From positions 38,406,911-38,470,910 of the forward strand of contig JAGTTD010000007.1 of NCBI GenBank assembly GCA_018398585.1: a stretch of DNA of 64,000 nt, given 5' to 3'. The DNA is from Simmondsia chinensis. Its lineage: Eukaryota; Streptophyta; Magnoliopsida; Caryophyllales; Simmondsiaceae. Below the pieces are notes generated by a model. It was not told the DNA's origin. It worked only from the letters and a program-made list of their open reading frames with translations, and did not search any database. Positions 54,197 to 64,000 of the stretch are shown piece after piece. Every line of letters begins with the position of its first letter. Position 1 is the first letter of the stretch. Position numbers and translations under genes: made by a program.

Positions 54197-55587
54197 ATGG
54201 CGCGGGGGAGAGGTCGTCCTCCCTGGGGTCGTGGTGGTTCGGTGGTGGCTTCTGGTGGTACAGGGGGCACGTCTCAGGGGAGGTCTGGAGGTTCGGGAAG
54301 AGGCTCGGAGAGGGCGATGGGAGGGGAATCGTCTCCTAATTCTGGTTCGAATAATGGCCTTGAGGGGTTTAGGGTTGAGAGTGAGATGGTGATAGCTGAT
54401 CCGGTGGAGGTGATTCCGTCTGAGCTCCCTTCAAATCCAAGGGAGGAGAGGTGGGCTGATAGAGTTGAGGAAGATGTACCGGTGCTAGGTGGGGCTGAGA
54501 ATACGCAGTCGGTCCTCCCTGTGTTGCAGGAGGTACCGAATGAGGGTCGAGTAGTGAATCCACCAGAGACATCTTGGAGGAGGATGTTTACTAACAATAG
54601 AGAACCGAGTCAGGGCCTGCAATTAAAAGCAGAGACACAGGGGGTTTCACAGGGTAAAGTGACTTTTACAGAGACGGAGGTGAATGAAGGAGTCAGCTAC
54701 TGGAATAGGGCGTTGGTAGGCTATCTTGTAGGGGGATCCCTGTCTTACTCGGTGATCCGCAATTCTGTACTGGATTTGTGGCTTACTGTGGGTGAGCCTC
54801 GGATTTTATTACATAATGAGGGCTGGGTGTTTTTTGTGTTTGACATTGAAGAAGATTTGATGAAGGTGATGGAGGGTGGCCTTATCTTATCAGACAAATG
54901 CCGTTGATTTTGAAGAGATGGACTCCGAGCTTCCGGTTTGATGCTGAAGAGTTCAATAGAGTGCCGATTTGGGTAAATTCGCCAAATCTCCCTTTACATT
55001 TATGGAGTGCAAATTCCTTGAGTAAGATTGCTAGTTGTATAGGGACACCATTGTATGCTGATAATATGACTGCAACTAAACAAAGAGTATCATATGCTCG
55101 CATTTTGATTGAGATTGATGTGTCAGAACCTATTAAAAAGAGTATTGAGATTGAGCTACCGGGAGGTGTGTGTATAGAGCAGGTTGTGTGGTATGAATCG
55201 CTTCCTCATTGGTATACAAATTGTAAGAAGTTAGGCCATGTGGAGCGTAATTGTCCAAAGATTAAGAAGGTGTGACGGCCTAAGGCGACTGAGATCGTGC
55301 AGAGTATTGACCAACCGGAGGCTTCTCAGGTGAATTTAGAGGGAGAAGGGCTACCGAATCCTGCTTCGAACTTCAAGAATGTGAATATGGGTGAGGGGTC
55401 TGCTTCTAGAGAAGAGGAATGGAGGGTAGTAGGGAGGAGGGGTTCAAGTTCACAGAATTTGGTGAGAAGGGGACCTCAGCTGCAAAATGCCTTTAATATT
55501 TTGCAGGAAGTGGATGGGGTTAGGAGTGTATTAGAAGAGGGGAGGGAGAATGTGCCTCAGGGGGGGCATAATGATTTAATTACATAA
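54197..55587 (+). pseudogene. LINE ORF1 (DUF4283 + zinc knuckle), pseudogene
   Basis: Starts MARGRGRPPWGRGGS, a Gly/Arg-rich RNA-binding N-terminus, followed by a linker and a DUF4283-type core (VGYLVGGSLSYSVI, EGWVFFVFDIEEDL, then MPLILKRWTPSFRFDAEEFN and VPIWVNSPNLPLHLWSANSL). The zinc knuckle reads YTNCKKLGHVERNC, where the family has Cys-x2-Cys; the first Cys is Tyr here. A one-base deletion near 54880 shifts the frame (about position 230), and a TGA sits at 55273 after KIKKV. The C-terminal part (EEEWRVVGRRG..) runs to 55587. Known role: RNA binding and chaperone of the LINE RNP. Confidence 0.85.
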
Positions 55588-55590
55588 TCG

Positions 55591-58500
55591 ATGATAGGGT
55601 CGTGGAATATACGAGGGTTAAATAAGGGTGGTAAGGGATTGGAGATCTGGAGTTTAGTAGGTAGAGAAAAAATAAGGCTTATGGCCATTTTAGAGACGAG
55701 AGTAAAGAGTAATAAAGCTGCTTAAATGATAAGTAGTTTTTTTGGAGGTTGGGAGAGTAGGTGTAATTATGAGGGTGATGGGAGTGGGAGGATTTGGGTT
55801 GTTTGGGATCCGGGAGAGGTGCGGGTTGAAGTGCATCGTCAATTCATTCATTTAGAGGTTAGATTTCGGAAGTTGGGAAAGGAAGCAATAATGTGTACTT
55901 TTTGTTATGGAGATAATAATTTGATTAAGAGGAGACAACTTTGGGGTGCCTTCTAGGGATTGGGCTGTATTGATAAACCTTGGATTGTATTGGGGGACTT
56001 TAATGCAGTGCTAGGGCAAGATGACCGTATTGGGGGGAGGGGGGGGGGGGCGAGATCGATGAGCATGAGACGCTGGATTTTGTTGAATGTGTGGACCGAT
56101 GAGGATTCTCGGATTTGAGAAGTGTTGGATCGTTTTATACTTGGTCTAACCATAGGGGACCGGGGCAACTCATTACTTCAAAGATTGACCGTGCTTTGGG
56201 TAATTCTTGTTGGCACGAGACCTTTGAATCGGTTGCCCATTTCTTAAACTCTGGGGTTTCCGATCATTCGCCTATTGTGGTTAAGATTGGTGCAGGGGAT
56301 CAGGGGGGTCGGGCTGCATACAATATGGCAAATTGGCTAAGTGATATGGGATGTTTTTGGCCTATGGTGGTTGATGCTTGGCATACTACAGCGAATGGCA
56401 CTCATCAGTTTATTTTGCGTAAGAAGCTTACTGAGGCGAAGAAGAGGCTGAAGCGGTTCAAGCAGAACTTTCCCGGGGGTATTTCGGTTATGGTGGATAA
56501 GGCCCGATTGGAGTTGAATGAGCTTCAGGAAAGGGATAACTCTTCTGGGGTTACGAAAGAGCAAATTTCCGAAGCTAGGCAGCGTTTGATTCATTTGAAT
56601 AAGCTGCAATCTGAGTATTTGCAGCAGCGAGCAAAAATTAATCACTTGAATTTGGCTGATATGGGTTCGAGCTACTTTTATGCTAGTATTAAAGCAAGGG
56701 GAAAGCAAAATGTGATTTGGTCCTTGTTGGGGAGTGATGGGCAAGTTATTGAAGATCCATTTCTGATTCAGGAGGAGGTGCTCGGTTATTATAAGTCGAT
56801 GCTGTACCGTGTGAAGTGATTCAAGATAGGGTCTTCACTGCAGGTCCAATACTTCATGAAGAGGACCATGGTGTTTTGCTTCAACCAGTCACGGACAGAG
56901 AGATAAGAAATGTTGTATGGAGTATCCAAGATTCGAAGGCCCCGGGTCCCGATGGTCTTCCTTCCAAATTCTATAAAGCGGCTTGGGGTGTGATAGGAAA
57001 GGAGGTATGCAATGCAGTTCGAGACTTGTTTCAAAAAGGGAAACTTTTGAAATGCCTTAATGCAACAACTATTTGCTTGATCCCGAAAGTTGAGCAGCCA
57101 CAAATTGTTGTGGACTTCCGCCTAATCTCTTGTTGCAACGTGATATGTAAGGTAATCTCGAGATTGTTAGCTGATCGTTTAAATAAAGTGTTGGGTAAAG
57201 CCACTAATCTTTCCCAAGCAGCGTTTGTGAGGGGTCAGTCCATTTTTGATAATATTCTTATGGGTCAGGAGACAGTGAAACATTATAATCGAAAGAATAT
57301 TTCCCCAAGATGCTTTATGAAGATAGATATTAAAAAGGCTTATGATTCAGTTAACTGGAATTTCCTCATATCTGTTATGCGAGGTCTTGGTTTTCCTGAA
57401 CGTTTTGTGGAGCTAGTTGGTGAATGTGTTTCATCCCCATCTTATTCGATTCAGATGAATAATGGGTTAGTGGGATACTTTAGAGGTGCCCGGGGGTTAA
57501 GACTAGGGGATCCTATATCACCTTATCTCTTTGTTTTATGCATGGAATATCTTTCAAGAAAGGTGAATTTGGTTGAAGGGGATTTTAAATTCCATCCGAA
57601 GTGTGCAAAGTTTAAAATGAACCATCTTATGTTTGCGGACGATCTTCTAGTGTTTGCTCGAGGTGATATGGGATCGGTCCAGGCAATGTGGAGTATCCTC
57701 CAAGAGTTTGCTCCGGAGTCGGGGTTAGAAGCTAATACACTTAAATCTGGAATTTGCTTCGGTGGAGTAAATGAGGAGACAAAGGAAGTGATACTGAAGG
57801 ACTTGGGCTTTGTTGAGTTGCAGAGTCCGCTTCGGTATTTGGGTGTCCCGATTGCAGGAAGTAGATTGAAGTTGTCTCAATATGGTGTCCTGATCGATAA
57901 CATTGGTAGGCGTATCTCAGCGTGGCAAAATAAGAAGCTATCATATGCGGGGAGAGTTGAGCTTATTCGGTCGGTCTTAGCAGGTATGATTTCCTATTGG
58001 TACAATATTTTTTATTTTCCAAAAGGGGTCATAATAAATATACAGAGGCTGATGGTGAGATTCCTGTGGTGGGGTGATATTGGAGCTAACCGCGGTTTTG
58101 CCCCTATTGCGTGGGATAAGATATATTTTCCAAAAAATGAAGGTGTTTTAGGCATTAAACAATTGGGGGCTTGGAATATTGCGCATTATATGAAGCTTCT
58201 TTGGAAAATTCAGGAGAAGCAGGATTCTTTGTGGATTAGTTGGGTTATGGGGTGATAAGCCGAGGGAGAGGTTGGGTCTGTGCAGTAGGAACGGTGTCTT
58301 TAGCTTGGCTGCGGCTTATGATGAGATTCGAATTCATCGGGCTCAATGTCACTTGCAGAGATCTGTGTGGGCGAGCAGTGCTAATCCTCGACATAGCTTT
58401 ATAACTTGGATGGCAGTGAAAGGTATTCTGTTAACAGATGATGAAAAAAAGGGGGATGAGTATGGGTAGTCAATGCTCGTTGCGTAGAGAACAGCTTGAA

Positions 58501-58818
58501 GATGGTGACCATATATTTTTTGAGTGTAGATGGGTAGCTCAAGTTTGGAAGGCCGTTTGTGATTGGAGTGACATCGAGTTTTGCTCACACTTGACAGGGA
58601 CGTTAGAATGGTTCAAGAGGGTGGTGAAGAATCAACTTTCTTATAGTAAAATTGAGAGATTAGTTTTCACAACCATAATATACCATGTATGGAGAGAGAG
58701 GAACCGAAGAAGATTTGAAGACCGAGAGATGAGTATTGAGAGAGTAATTTGGGAAATTAAAGTGACGGTATGGACAAGAATTAATTACTTGAAGATTGAT
58801 GCCGGGAGATTAGACTAG
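55591..58818 (+). pseudogene. LINE ORF2 (endonuclease + reverse transcriptase), pseudogene
   Basis: ATG at 55591 opens MIGSWNIRGLNKGGK, the APE-type endonuclease start; GDFNAVLGQDD (about 56000), FYTWSNHRG and VSDHSPIVV (56265) are its later motifs. The reverse transcriptase spans 56816-58255: SKAPGPDGLPSKFYKAAW, FMKIDIKKAYDSVNW, RGLRLGDPISPYLF, LMFADDLLVFARGD (catalytic Asp pair), LRYLGVPI. A zinc-binding tail (PRHSFITWMAVKG, FECRWVAQVW) ends at 58818; no RNase H. Damage: TAA at 55723, stops near 55954 and 56100, a G-run at 56034-56050, frameshifts around 56817 and 58250, and RQGDP changed to RLGDP. Target-primed reverse transcription is the family activity; this copy is dead. Confidence 0.92.
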
Positions 58819-58976
58819 GTTCAGGAGTTGGGCTGGTGAATGTCTGATGGTTGTTTGGATTTGATTGAGTGGTGAGAAGTTTTGTTTATACAGATTGTAT
58901 ATGTAAAAGTTTTAATAGTTTAATGGTATCTGCTCTTGCCTTTTGACAAAATAAAAATAAAAATGATCATACTGTT

Positions 58977-59229
58977 TCTAGAATATTTTCATTTAGAAAA
59001 TCCTACTCTCTGTGTATGCTCAATGATTTGAGATAACTTGTAGATATTGAGTTTTGTTGTGCCATTGAAACTATTTCACAGTAGATAAAATAAGTCTTAA
59101 AGGCAAGCGGTTAGATACTCGCCCTGAAGCCATTTCATAACATATTCTTTTCTTTTGATCAATATTTCATACCATATTCTAACATAATATACAGAGAGAA
59201 TAAATAAATAAAATAGTTAGTAGTGAAAA
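58977..59229. other. Gene-free spacer
   Basis: Nothing recognised. Confidence 0.4.
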
Positions 59230-59235
59230 ATAACC

Positions 59236-59462
59236 AAAGAGGGCACCAACACGCCATCGCCGGATCCCATTAGAACTCCAAAGTTAAGCGTACTTAGGCG
59301 AGACTAGTACCAGGATGGGTGACCTATTGGGAAGTCCTCACCCTTAGGTTGGGGGCACTGGGAAACGGCCTCTTTTCAGGTTAACATCCTGAAGGGGGAA
59401 GGCTGCGTACATCCACCCCTCTCAAACCCTACGTAGGCGGGAGCCCTTGAGGCACTGGGTAT
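59236..59462 (+). mobile_element. 5S-headed SINE, plus strand
   Basis: 5S-like head AGAGGGCACCAACACGCC, CGGATCCCATTAGAACTCC, AAGTTAAGCGTACTTAGGCG, AGTACCAGGATGGGTGACC and GGGAAGTCCTCA, then AGGTTGGGGGCACTGGGAAA, GGCTGCGTACATCCACCC and GAGCCCTTGAGGCACTGGG. No (TTG)n remains and no clear duplication was found. The 5S part is not a working 5S gene, because its first ~25 bp are rearranged. Confidence 0.9.
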
Positions 59463-59750
59463 GTTCCTAGATATAAGAGATTATATCCGCTAATAGTTAA
59501 GAATATCATAAAGTCTGTAAGAATTTTCATGTTGGACTTGGAAGTAATTTATCCATGTAATAGAAGTGATCCACATGAGAGTCTATTGAGAAATTTTACG
59601 CCATAATTGTTAGTGATGAGAGATCAACATCAGTGTCTAGTAATGACTCCGTTTAATGCACCATGCTATCGAAAAGCTGTCATATTTACTGCACCTACCT
59701 TTAAGAAAGAATCTATCATTAAGTTACCGTGAGGTTTGATCTTTCATGCT
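59463..59750. other. Gene-free stretch
   Basis: Nothing recognised. Confidence 0.4.
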
Positions 59751-59752
59751 TA

Positions 59753-60524
59753 AGGCTCCGTTTGTTTCAACGGAAGTACTTTTCCCACAGAAAATATTTT
59801 CCTTTGGAAAAGGTTTTCCATGGAAAATGCTATTCCCGTTTAGGTTTTCCGTTGTTTGTTTCAACGGAAAATAAGTTTTCACATTTCGATATTCCTTGCT
59901 TGTTTTAAATGAATCATCTTTTACCAATTATCTTATTCCTAGCTAGAGGACAATATAAATAACAATATAATATATTTAAAATTATTTAGACTATGCGGGG
60001 TTGTAGAGTTATTACTAAGATACCCTAAGGTTTGAGCATTTATTACATATTCTGACATTTAGATGTATGTAATGACGTCCCTTAAAGTTAAATATTTTAT
60101 CACTCAGGTACCATACATTAAAACTTGATGAATTTTTATAAGAATTTGACCAAATATAAAAGTGCTAATATAATACATAATTACGATAATATTTACAAGT
60201 CATGTCAATATTTTTAGCAAATTATGATAAAAATTTCATCGTATATTGATGTAAAAACTACCTAAACATGGCCAAAATCATATGCCGTGTTAGCATTTTT
60301 TAGGAAAAATCTAATGAGAATGCTTATATATTGTCGGAATCATGTTTTAGATCATTCGGAATGATGATTTTCCCTCTTTTAAAAGGGAAGTCATTTTTCC
60401 CCGTTTGAAGGAAGAGGTTTTCCTTTGGGAAAACCTTTTCCGTCACAAATCTTACGCCAAACAACGAAAAAGGGGAAAATCACTTCCTAGAATGTGGTTT
60501 TTCCCCTAAGCAAACGGAGTCTAA
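59753..60524. mobile_element. Tourist/Harbinger-like MITE, ~770 bp
   Basis: The ends GGCTCCGTTTG and CAAACGGAGTC are inverse, flanked by TAA on both sides (3-bp duplication type). GGAAAAGGTTTTCC-like palindromic words recur near both ends. No transposase. Confidence 0.7.
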
Positions 60525-60934
60525 GTATTTTGATATTTTAATTTATAAGTGGAGTACCTCAAGTTCAAAAATTAATCACCTAGATACCCACCGCTAAAAT
60601 GCTGATGATTTTTGATGAAAAACGTGAATATAGCACATGAATCTAACAATATATAAAGCCTAATTCTGATGAATTGTTATTAGGATTTATCAAATTGTTT
60701 TCGGAGAAAAGCTAATACAACATAGAATTTCGATAAGATGTAGGTATTTTAAACCGAAATTTAATGAATTTATCCAATATTTGGGAGTTTAGGCTAAAAG
60801 ATGTTAACATAACACATATTTTCCGAATTATGTGATATATTAGTATTTTTTATAAAAGTTTTTCAAATTCCGATAAAAATTTAAATTTATGCCTTGAGGC
60901 GCCTTAATAATAGAATCTATAAACTTAAAAATAT

Positions 60935-60965
<31 letters not shown>

Positions 60966-61085
60966 TAAAATTTTAGAATATACACTCAAAATTTAAAAAT
61001 CTTTGGTGATGAATTTCTAATTAAAGAAAAAGTTTAGCCCATTGCATGGGCCTATGGACCTTCCTGGGCCAGGCCCATTTTTAAC
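60525..61085. other. Gene-free stretch with (TA)n
   Basis: AT-rich; a (TA)n run at 60937-60966. GGGCCTATGGACC and GGGCCAGGCCC (61048-61077) may belong to the promoter of the downstream gene. Confidence 0.45.
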
Positions 61086-61145
61086 CTAAGGACCTTGTGT
61101 CTGAACCCTCACTTTCCACTTTCCGGCCCATCTCCGGCGAACGAG

Positions 61146-62672
61146 ATGGAGAGGAGAATGGCTCAGGCGGTGAAAACCGCCGTCGCACCTCTATGGCGCC
61201 GCCTTACACCGCCGCCGCACCACCTCCTCCGCCACCTAAACCTCCTTACATTTGCCGGCGGCACCTCTCACCGCGTCTCATTCATAACCGTCACTTCCTC
61301 TCAACACCGGAGCCTCCATTTTCGATCGCGCGGGCTGAGATTGCCGCGAGAGTCGAACGTCGAAGAGAGAAAAAGCGGCGGTTACTCCGACGACGACGAG
61401 AAGAAGAAGAAGAGCCGCAACGAGAAGAAGAAGGAGGCTCGTCGCGCGGTTCGGTGGGGCATGGATCTCGCTTCTTTCTCTACTCCTCAAATTAAACGGA
61501 TTCTTAAGTAAGTATGCAAAATTTGAGCTTAACTTGTGCTAAGGAAGGACATGTAGTCTGATGTTTAGTAGAATTGAGCTTATTTGTGGATTGAAAATGC
61601 TATATGTGTGCTATTTTGCTACACAATTATGTGGCAAAAATCATTTGATCATGAGAAGCAGCTGGTTAAGACCCAAGTAATCCAATCCAAGTAATCGGTT
61701 GGGGCGCCTAATTTGTCAAGGCTCCTTTTGAAGTTTATTTATATTAAAGTTTGATTATACTTATAATTTGAGAAATAAGACTTATATATAGTAAATTATG
61801 AACCTATATGTATATACGTAATATAAATGACTCATATATTAGCTGATATTATACCGTACACTGGATTATTTAAGGTGTGTTTAAGCCGCCTTTTGGAGAC
61901 GACCTCCCATACTGAAAAGGGCTTTCCAATCAAAACTTGCTTTAGAATGGCCCTAATAAAAAGATCAATTAAGTGACGGAATCCTATGATTTGGCAATCC
62001 TTTACCATGTGTATTGAATGCACAAATTGATCATTACATTGCTTTAGCTTATTTGTGTGGGTATTTGGTGAAATTAACTTGCAGAGTCGCATCGCTGGAG
62101 CGAGAGGTGTTTGAAGCTCTAATGCTAGCGAAGGTGGGTAGCATTAATGTATCAGTACTAGTTATTATTACATGTGTTATGCGTTCTCAAGTGTGTTGGG
62201 CAATTACACAAGAACTAAAACAAAACGAGAGCAGAAGAGAGAAAGAGAAAACAATTACACATAGATTTACGTGGAATACTCTTAGAAACAGACGAGAAAG
62301 CAATCCACTAAGAAATCTGAAAATTAAAATACAGTCGGTTTATGCACATAACAACATATATATAGGCAAATGGAAATGCTAGATCTCTTCTTAAAGTGCC
62401 TTCTGGGCCGAAGTAGCAAAGAAGATCTGTACCACAGGGGGCCTTGTCCTCCTCTCCTAAATGGAGTTCAGTGATGGGCTATGGTCCTGGGCCAGAAGGG
62501 CTTAGACCATTTGTTGCACTATACACCTCCATTTATGAATCGAGACATAACACAACAAAGTGAATGTGCTAGGGGTTTAACATGCAGCTAAGATTTTTTT
62601 TTTTTTTTTTTTTGCCTCAGAGACTCGGTCCTGATGTTCGGGAAGGAAAACGGAGACAGTTCAATTATATAG
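61146..62672 (+). CDS. YjgA/DarP (DUF615) family protein, 5' three exons, partial
   Basis: Exons 61146-61507, 62085-62133, 62621-62672, in phase (codon split AA|A at the first junction; the third ends one base into a codon before GTAACG). The ~90-residue N-terminus is rich in Arg, Leu, Ser and His with few acids (MERRMAQAVKTAVAPLWRRL), as in organelle-targeting peptides. Then a SDDDEKKKKSRNEKKKEARR linker and the family core: GMDLASFSTPQIKRILK, VASLEREVFEALMLAK and RLGPDVREGKRRQFNYIG, matching the bacterial DAELR..EGRRRQLQLIGK region. Bacterial DarP acts in late large-ribosomal-subunit assembly; a similar role in plastid or mitochondrial ribosomes is inferred. Another ATG at 61158 is possible. 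The rest lies beyond the window. Confidence 0.85.
61508..62084 (+). other. Intron 1 of the DUF615 gene
   Basis: AT-rich, no insert recognised. Confidence 0.65.
62195..62580 (-). repeat. LTR-like dispersed repeat in DUF615 intron 2
   Basis: Shares GAGAAAGAGAAAACAATTAC, AACATATATATAGGCAAATG, GGGCCGAAGTAGCAAAG and a CCTCCATTTATGAATCGAG block with the repeat at 41085-41350. Class unresolved. Confidence 0.45.
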
Positions 62673-63216
62673 GTAACGTTTACTATATTAATTCTTCATT
62701 ACTTTGTTGGATATATCTTTTTTTCCCCCCCTTATGTGTTTAGGGTGTATATATTGATTGTGTTAAGGAGCCAACTATATATGAAACTGAAATTGTTAAG
62801 TGAAGATTCAAAAATAGTTTTATGATCTAGCATTGCGCCTCTTATGTGAATCACTATTGGGCTTGAAGCTTAAATAATGCCCTAGTCCACCATATGCTTG
62901 GTGCTTGAACGCTTTTAACAATACGAGTGGAGGCTTTTGAGATTTAAACTAGAGTTCTTTCTATCAAAAAGACTTTTATCAGGATTCAACTATCTCAAGA
63001 TTGTGTAAAAGTCTAATGGATTTATACCCTAAGAAGGTGTAAATTCGTTATGGTTAATGCGTATGTCTGCTGAGTGCAGAGAGTATGTGCAGCTAGATAC
63101 ATTTGGTGAGAGTCTCTTCATGCATAATATCAGGGGACCCGTTTAGATAGTACACTATTTAGTAGGTGGTTTTTCTGATACTATTTCATAAGTTTAGAGA
63201 ATTGAAGTTATATCCA
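62673..63216 (+). other. Intron 3 of the DUF615 gene (start)
   Basis: No further exon of the family was found between 62673 and the window end, so intron 3 is at least 1.3 kb. No coding signal here. Confidence 0.5.
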
Positions 63217-63226
63217 CTATATGGTA

Positions 63227-63348
63227 CAACAACAACAACAACAGGCTCAGTGCCACAAGGGCTCCCACGTGAGCAGGGTCTGGGAGGGGTAGGATGTACG
63301 CAGCCTTATCCAATCAGGGGGATACCCTAATGAGAGGCTGTTTCCAAG
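63227..63348 (-). mobile_element. Au-like tail, 120-bp form with duplication
   Basis: ATATGGTA at 63219-63226 and 63349-63356. In sense it starts CTTGGAAACAGCCTCTC, contains AAGGCTGCGTACATCC and ends (TTG)n. No 5S head. Confidence 0.88.
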
Positions 63349-63356
63349 ATATGGTA

Positions 63357-64000
63357 GGATTATGAAATACTAGGGGAGCCTAATTTTTTTTATTTATTTA
63401 TTTTTCCTCTTGATCTGAGGAGGAGCCTATTAGTAAGTCTATAAATAGCTCTCCTTTGAGTCTCCAAACATGAAGAAAAAATCATAAAATGTTGTTGCCT
63501 GTTAGTATATTCTCTCCATTAGAATCACCATCTTAAACTCGAGGCTTTGGAAACGTTAGAAAGTAGAGGACTCTGGTAGCCCTTTTGAAGCTATGCAATA
63601 TTCCATTCAAAGACACTCTACCGAAGGCTGTAAGACAAGTCTATATCCTATTTTGCAATTAAGGTATACCTAAATTCTATGTTTATGTATATATTTCCTA
63701 CAGGACCAATCAGATGTAGTGCAAAATATTGCAATAATAGTAGCAATACGTTAGAGTCAAATTTCTATGGTTGCGTGCATGTTCTGCCATTTATGAGTTT
63801 TCTACATTTTGTACATAGAAGTTCTATTTCATATCAGACGTATGGGTCCCAATGCATGAGGCTACCATTACAGTGAGGGCTGAGAAGAGTTAGACATACG
63901 CAATCTGATCTTGACTGTTGCGGAAATGTTGTTTCTGAATTGTTAGTATGTGCGTGATAGCTAAAACCCCCCTAACCAACCAGATAATTTTGCTTATCAC
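63357..64000. other. Gene-free right edge
   Basis: AT-rich, probably still intron 3 of the DUF615 gene. A short open frame at 63679-63876 has no recognisable domain. Confidence 0.4.

Larger units (their letters stand above)
54091..58962 (+). mobile_element. Full-length L1-type LINE, 4.9 kb, inactive
   Basis: Perfect 14-bp duplication on both sides. Order: 5' UTR (54091-54196, with GGATCTAGGG repeats), ORF1 (54197-55587), ORF2 (55591-58818), 3' UTR with an A-rich TGACAAAATAAAAATAAA end. ORF2 lacks the RNase H domain seen in the LINE at 24277, so at least two L1 lineages are present. Frameshifts and stops in both ORFs show it is inactive, though the intact duplication shows it arrived whole. 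Confidence 0.95.

Noticed and set aside
54274..54597. 107-aa minus-strand ORF
   Set aside because: Shadow of the Gly/Arg-rich LINE ORF1.
59255..59345. 5S rRNA gene
   Set aside because: Only the internal and 3' part matches; the 5' end is rearranged and the sequence runs straight into the Au-like module, as in two other copies, so it is a SINE head.
63855..63930. Seventeenth Au-like tail (TGAGGGCTGAGAAG, GACATACGCAATCTG)
   Set aside because: Too few landmarks are in order to separate it from chance.
1..64000. CRISPR arrays, bacterial operons, phage or toxin systems
   Set aside because: All three host genes have GT..AG introns and the repeats are plant transposons; the 218-bp array has no unique spacers.

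Overview
This is a window of plant nuclear DNA, most likely from a eudicot with a large, repeat-rich genome. The evidence is U-rich introns with GT..AG borders, AT-rich intergenic DNA, and a dense load of plant-type transposons: Au-like SINE tails, RTE and L1 LINEs, a CACTA element, hAT and Tourist-like MITEs, and solo LTRs. I cannot name the species.

Only three host genes are supported. (1) 358-3876, minus strand: the first six exons of a BRE/BRCC45 (BABAM2) homologue, a scaffold subunit of BRCA1-A/BRISC deubiquitinase complexes; its 3' part lies beyond the left edge. (2) 38444-48148, plus strand: a complete 12-exon PSK SIMULATOR-type gene (DUF3475 + DUF668, possible N-myristoylation site), which appears to end about 14 codons early. 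(3) 61146-62672 and onward, plus strand: the first three exons of a nuclear YjgA/DarP (DUF615) family gene with an organelle-targeting-like N-terminus; it continues past the right edge.

Nearly everything else is transposon or transposon debris. 6177-9370 is a retroposon bounded by a ~24-bp duplication that carries only an RRM-containing ORF1 and no reverse transcriptase, and is itself split by a hAT MITE. 15302-15890 and 17523-18007 are solo LTRs with perfect 5-bp duplications; the second sits inside an RTE LINE. 19296-23709 is a CACTA element with a decayed TNPA-like gene and no catalytic transposase. 24277-25245 is a 5'-truncated LINE encoding an RNase H domain. 29660-30780 is a three-level nest: MITE, then solo LTR, then hAT MITE. 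50536-53520 is a tandem array of ~218-bp units interrupted by a LINE fragment. 54091-58962 is a full-length but decayed L1-type LINE. About sixteen copies of one Au-like/RTE 3' tail are scattered through the window, three of them joined to a 5S rRNA-derived head.

The host genes do not form a functional cluster. The main interest is the retroelement relationships: a 5S-headed SINE sharing its tail with an RTE LINE, an ORF1-only LINE derivative, and nested insertions datable by clean duplications. I found no CRISPR array, bacterial-type operon, rRNA or tRNA gene.
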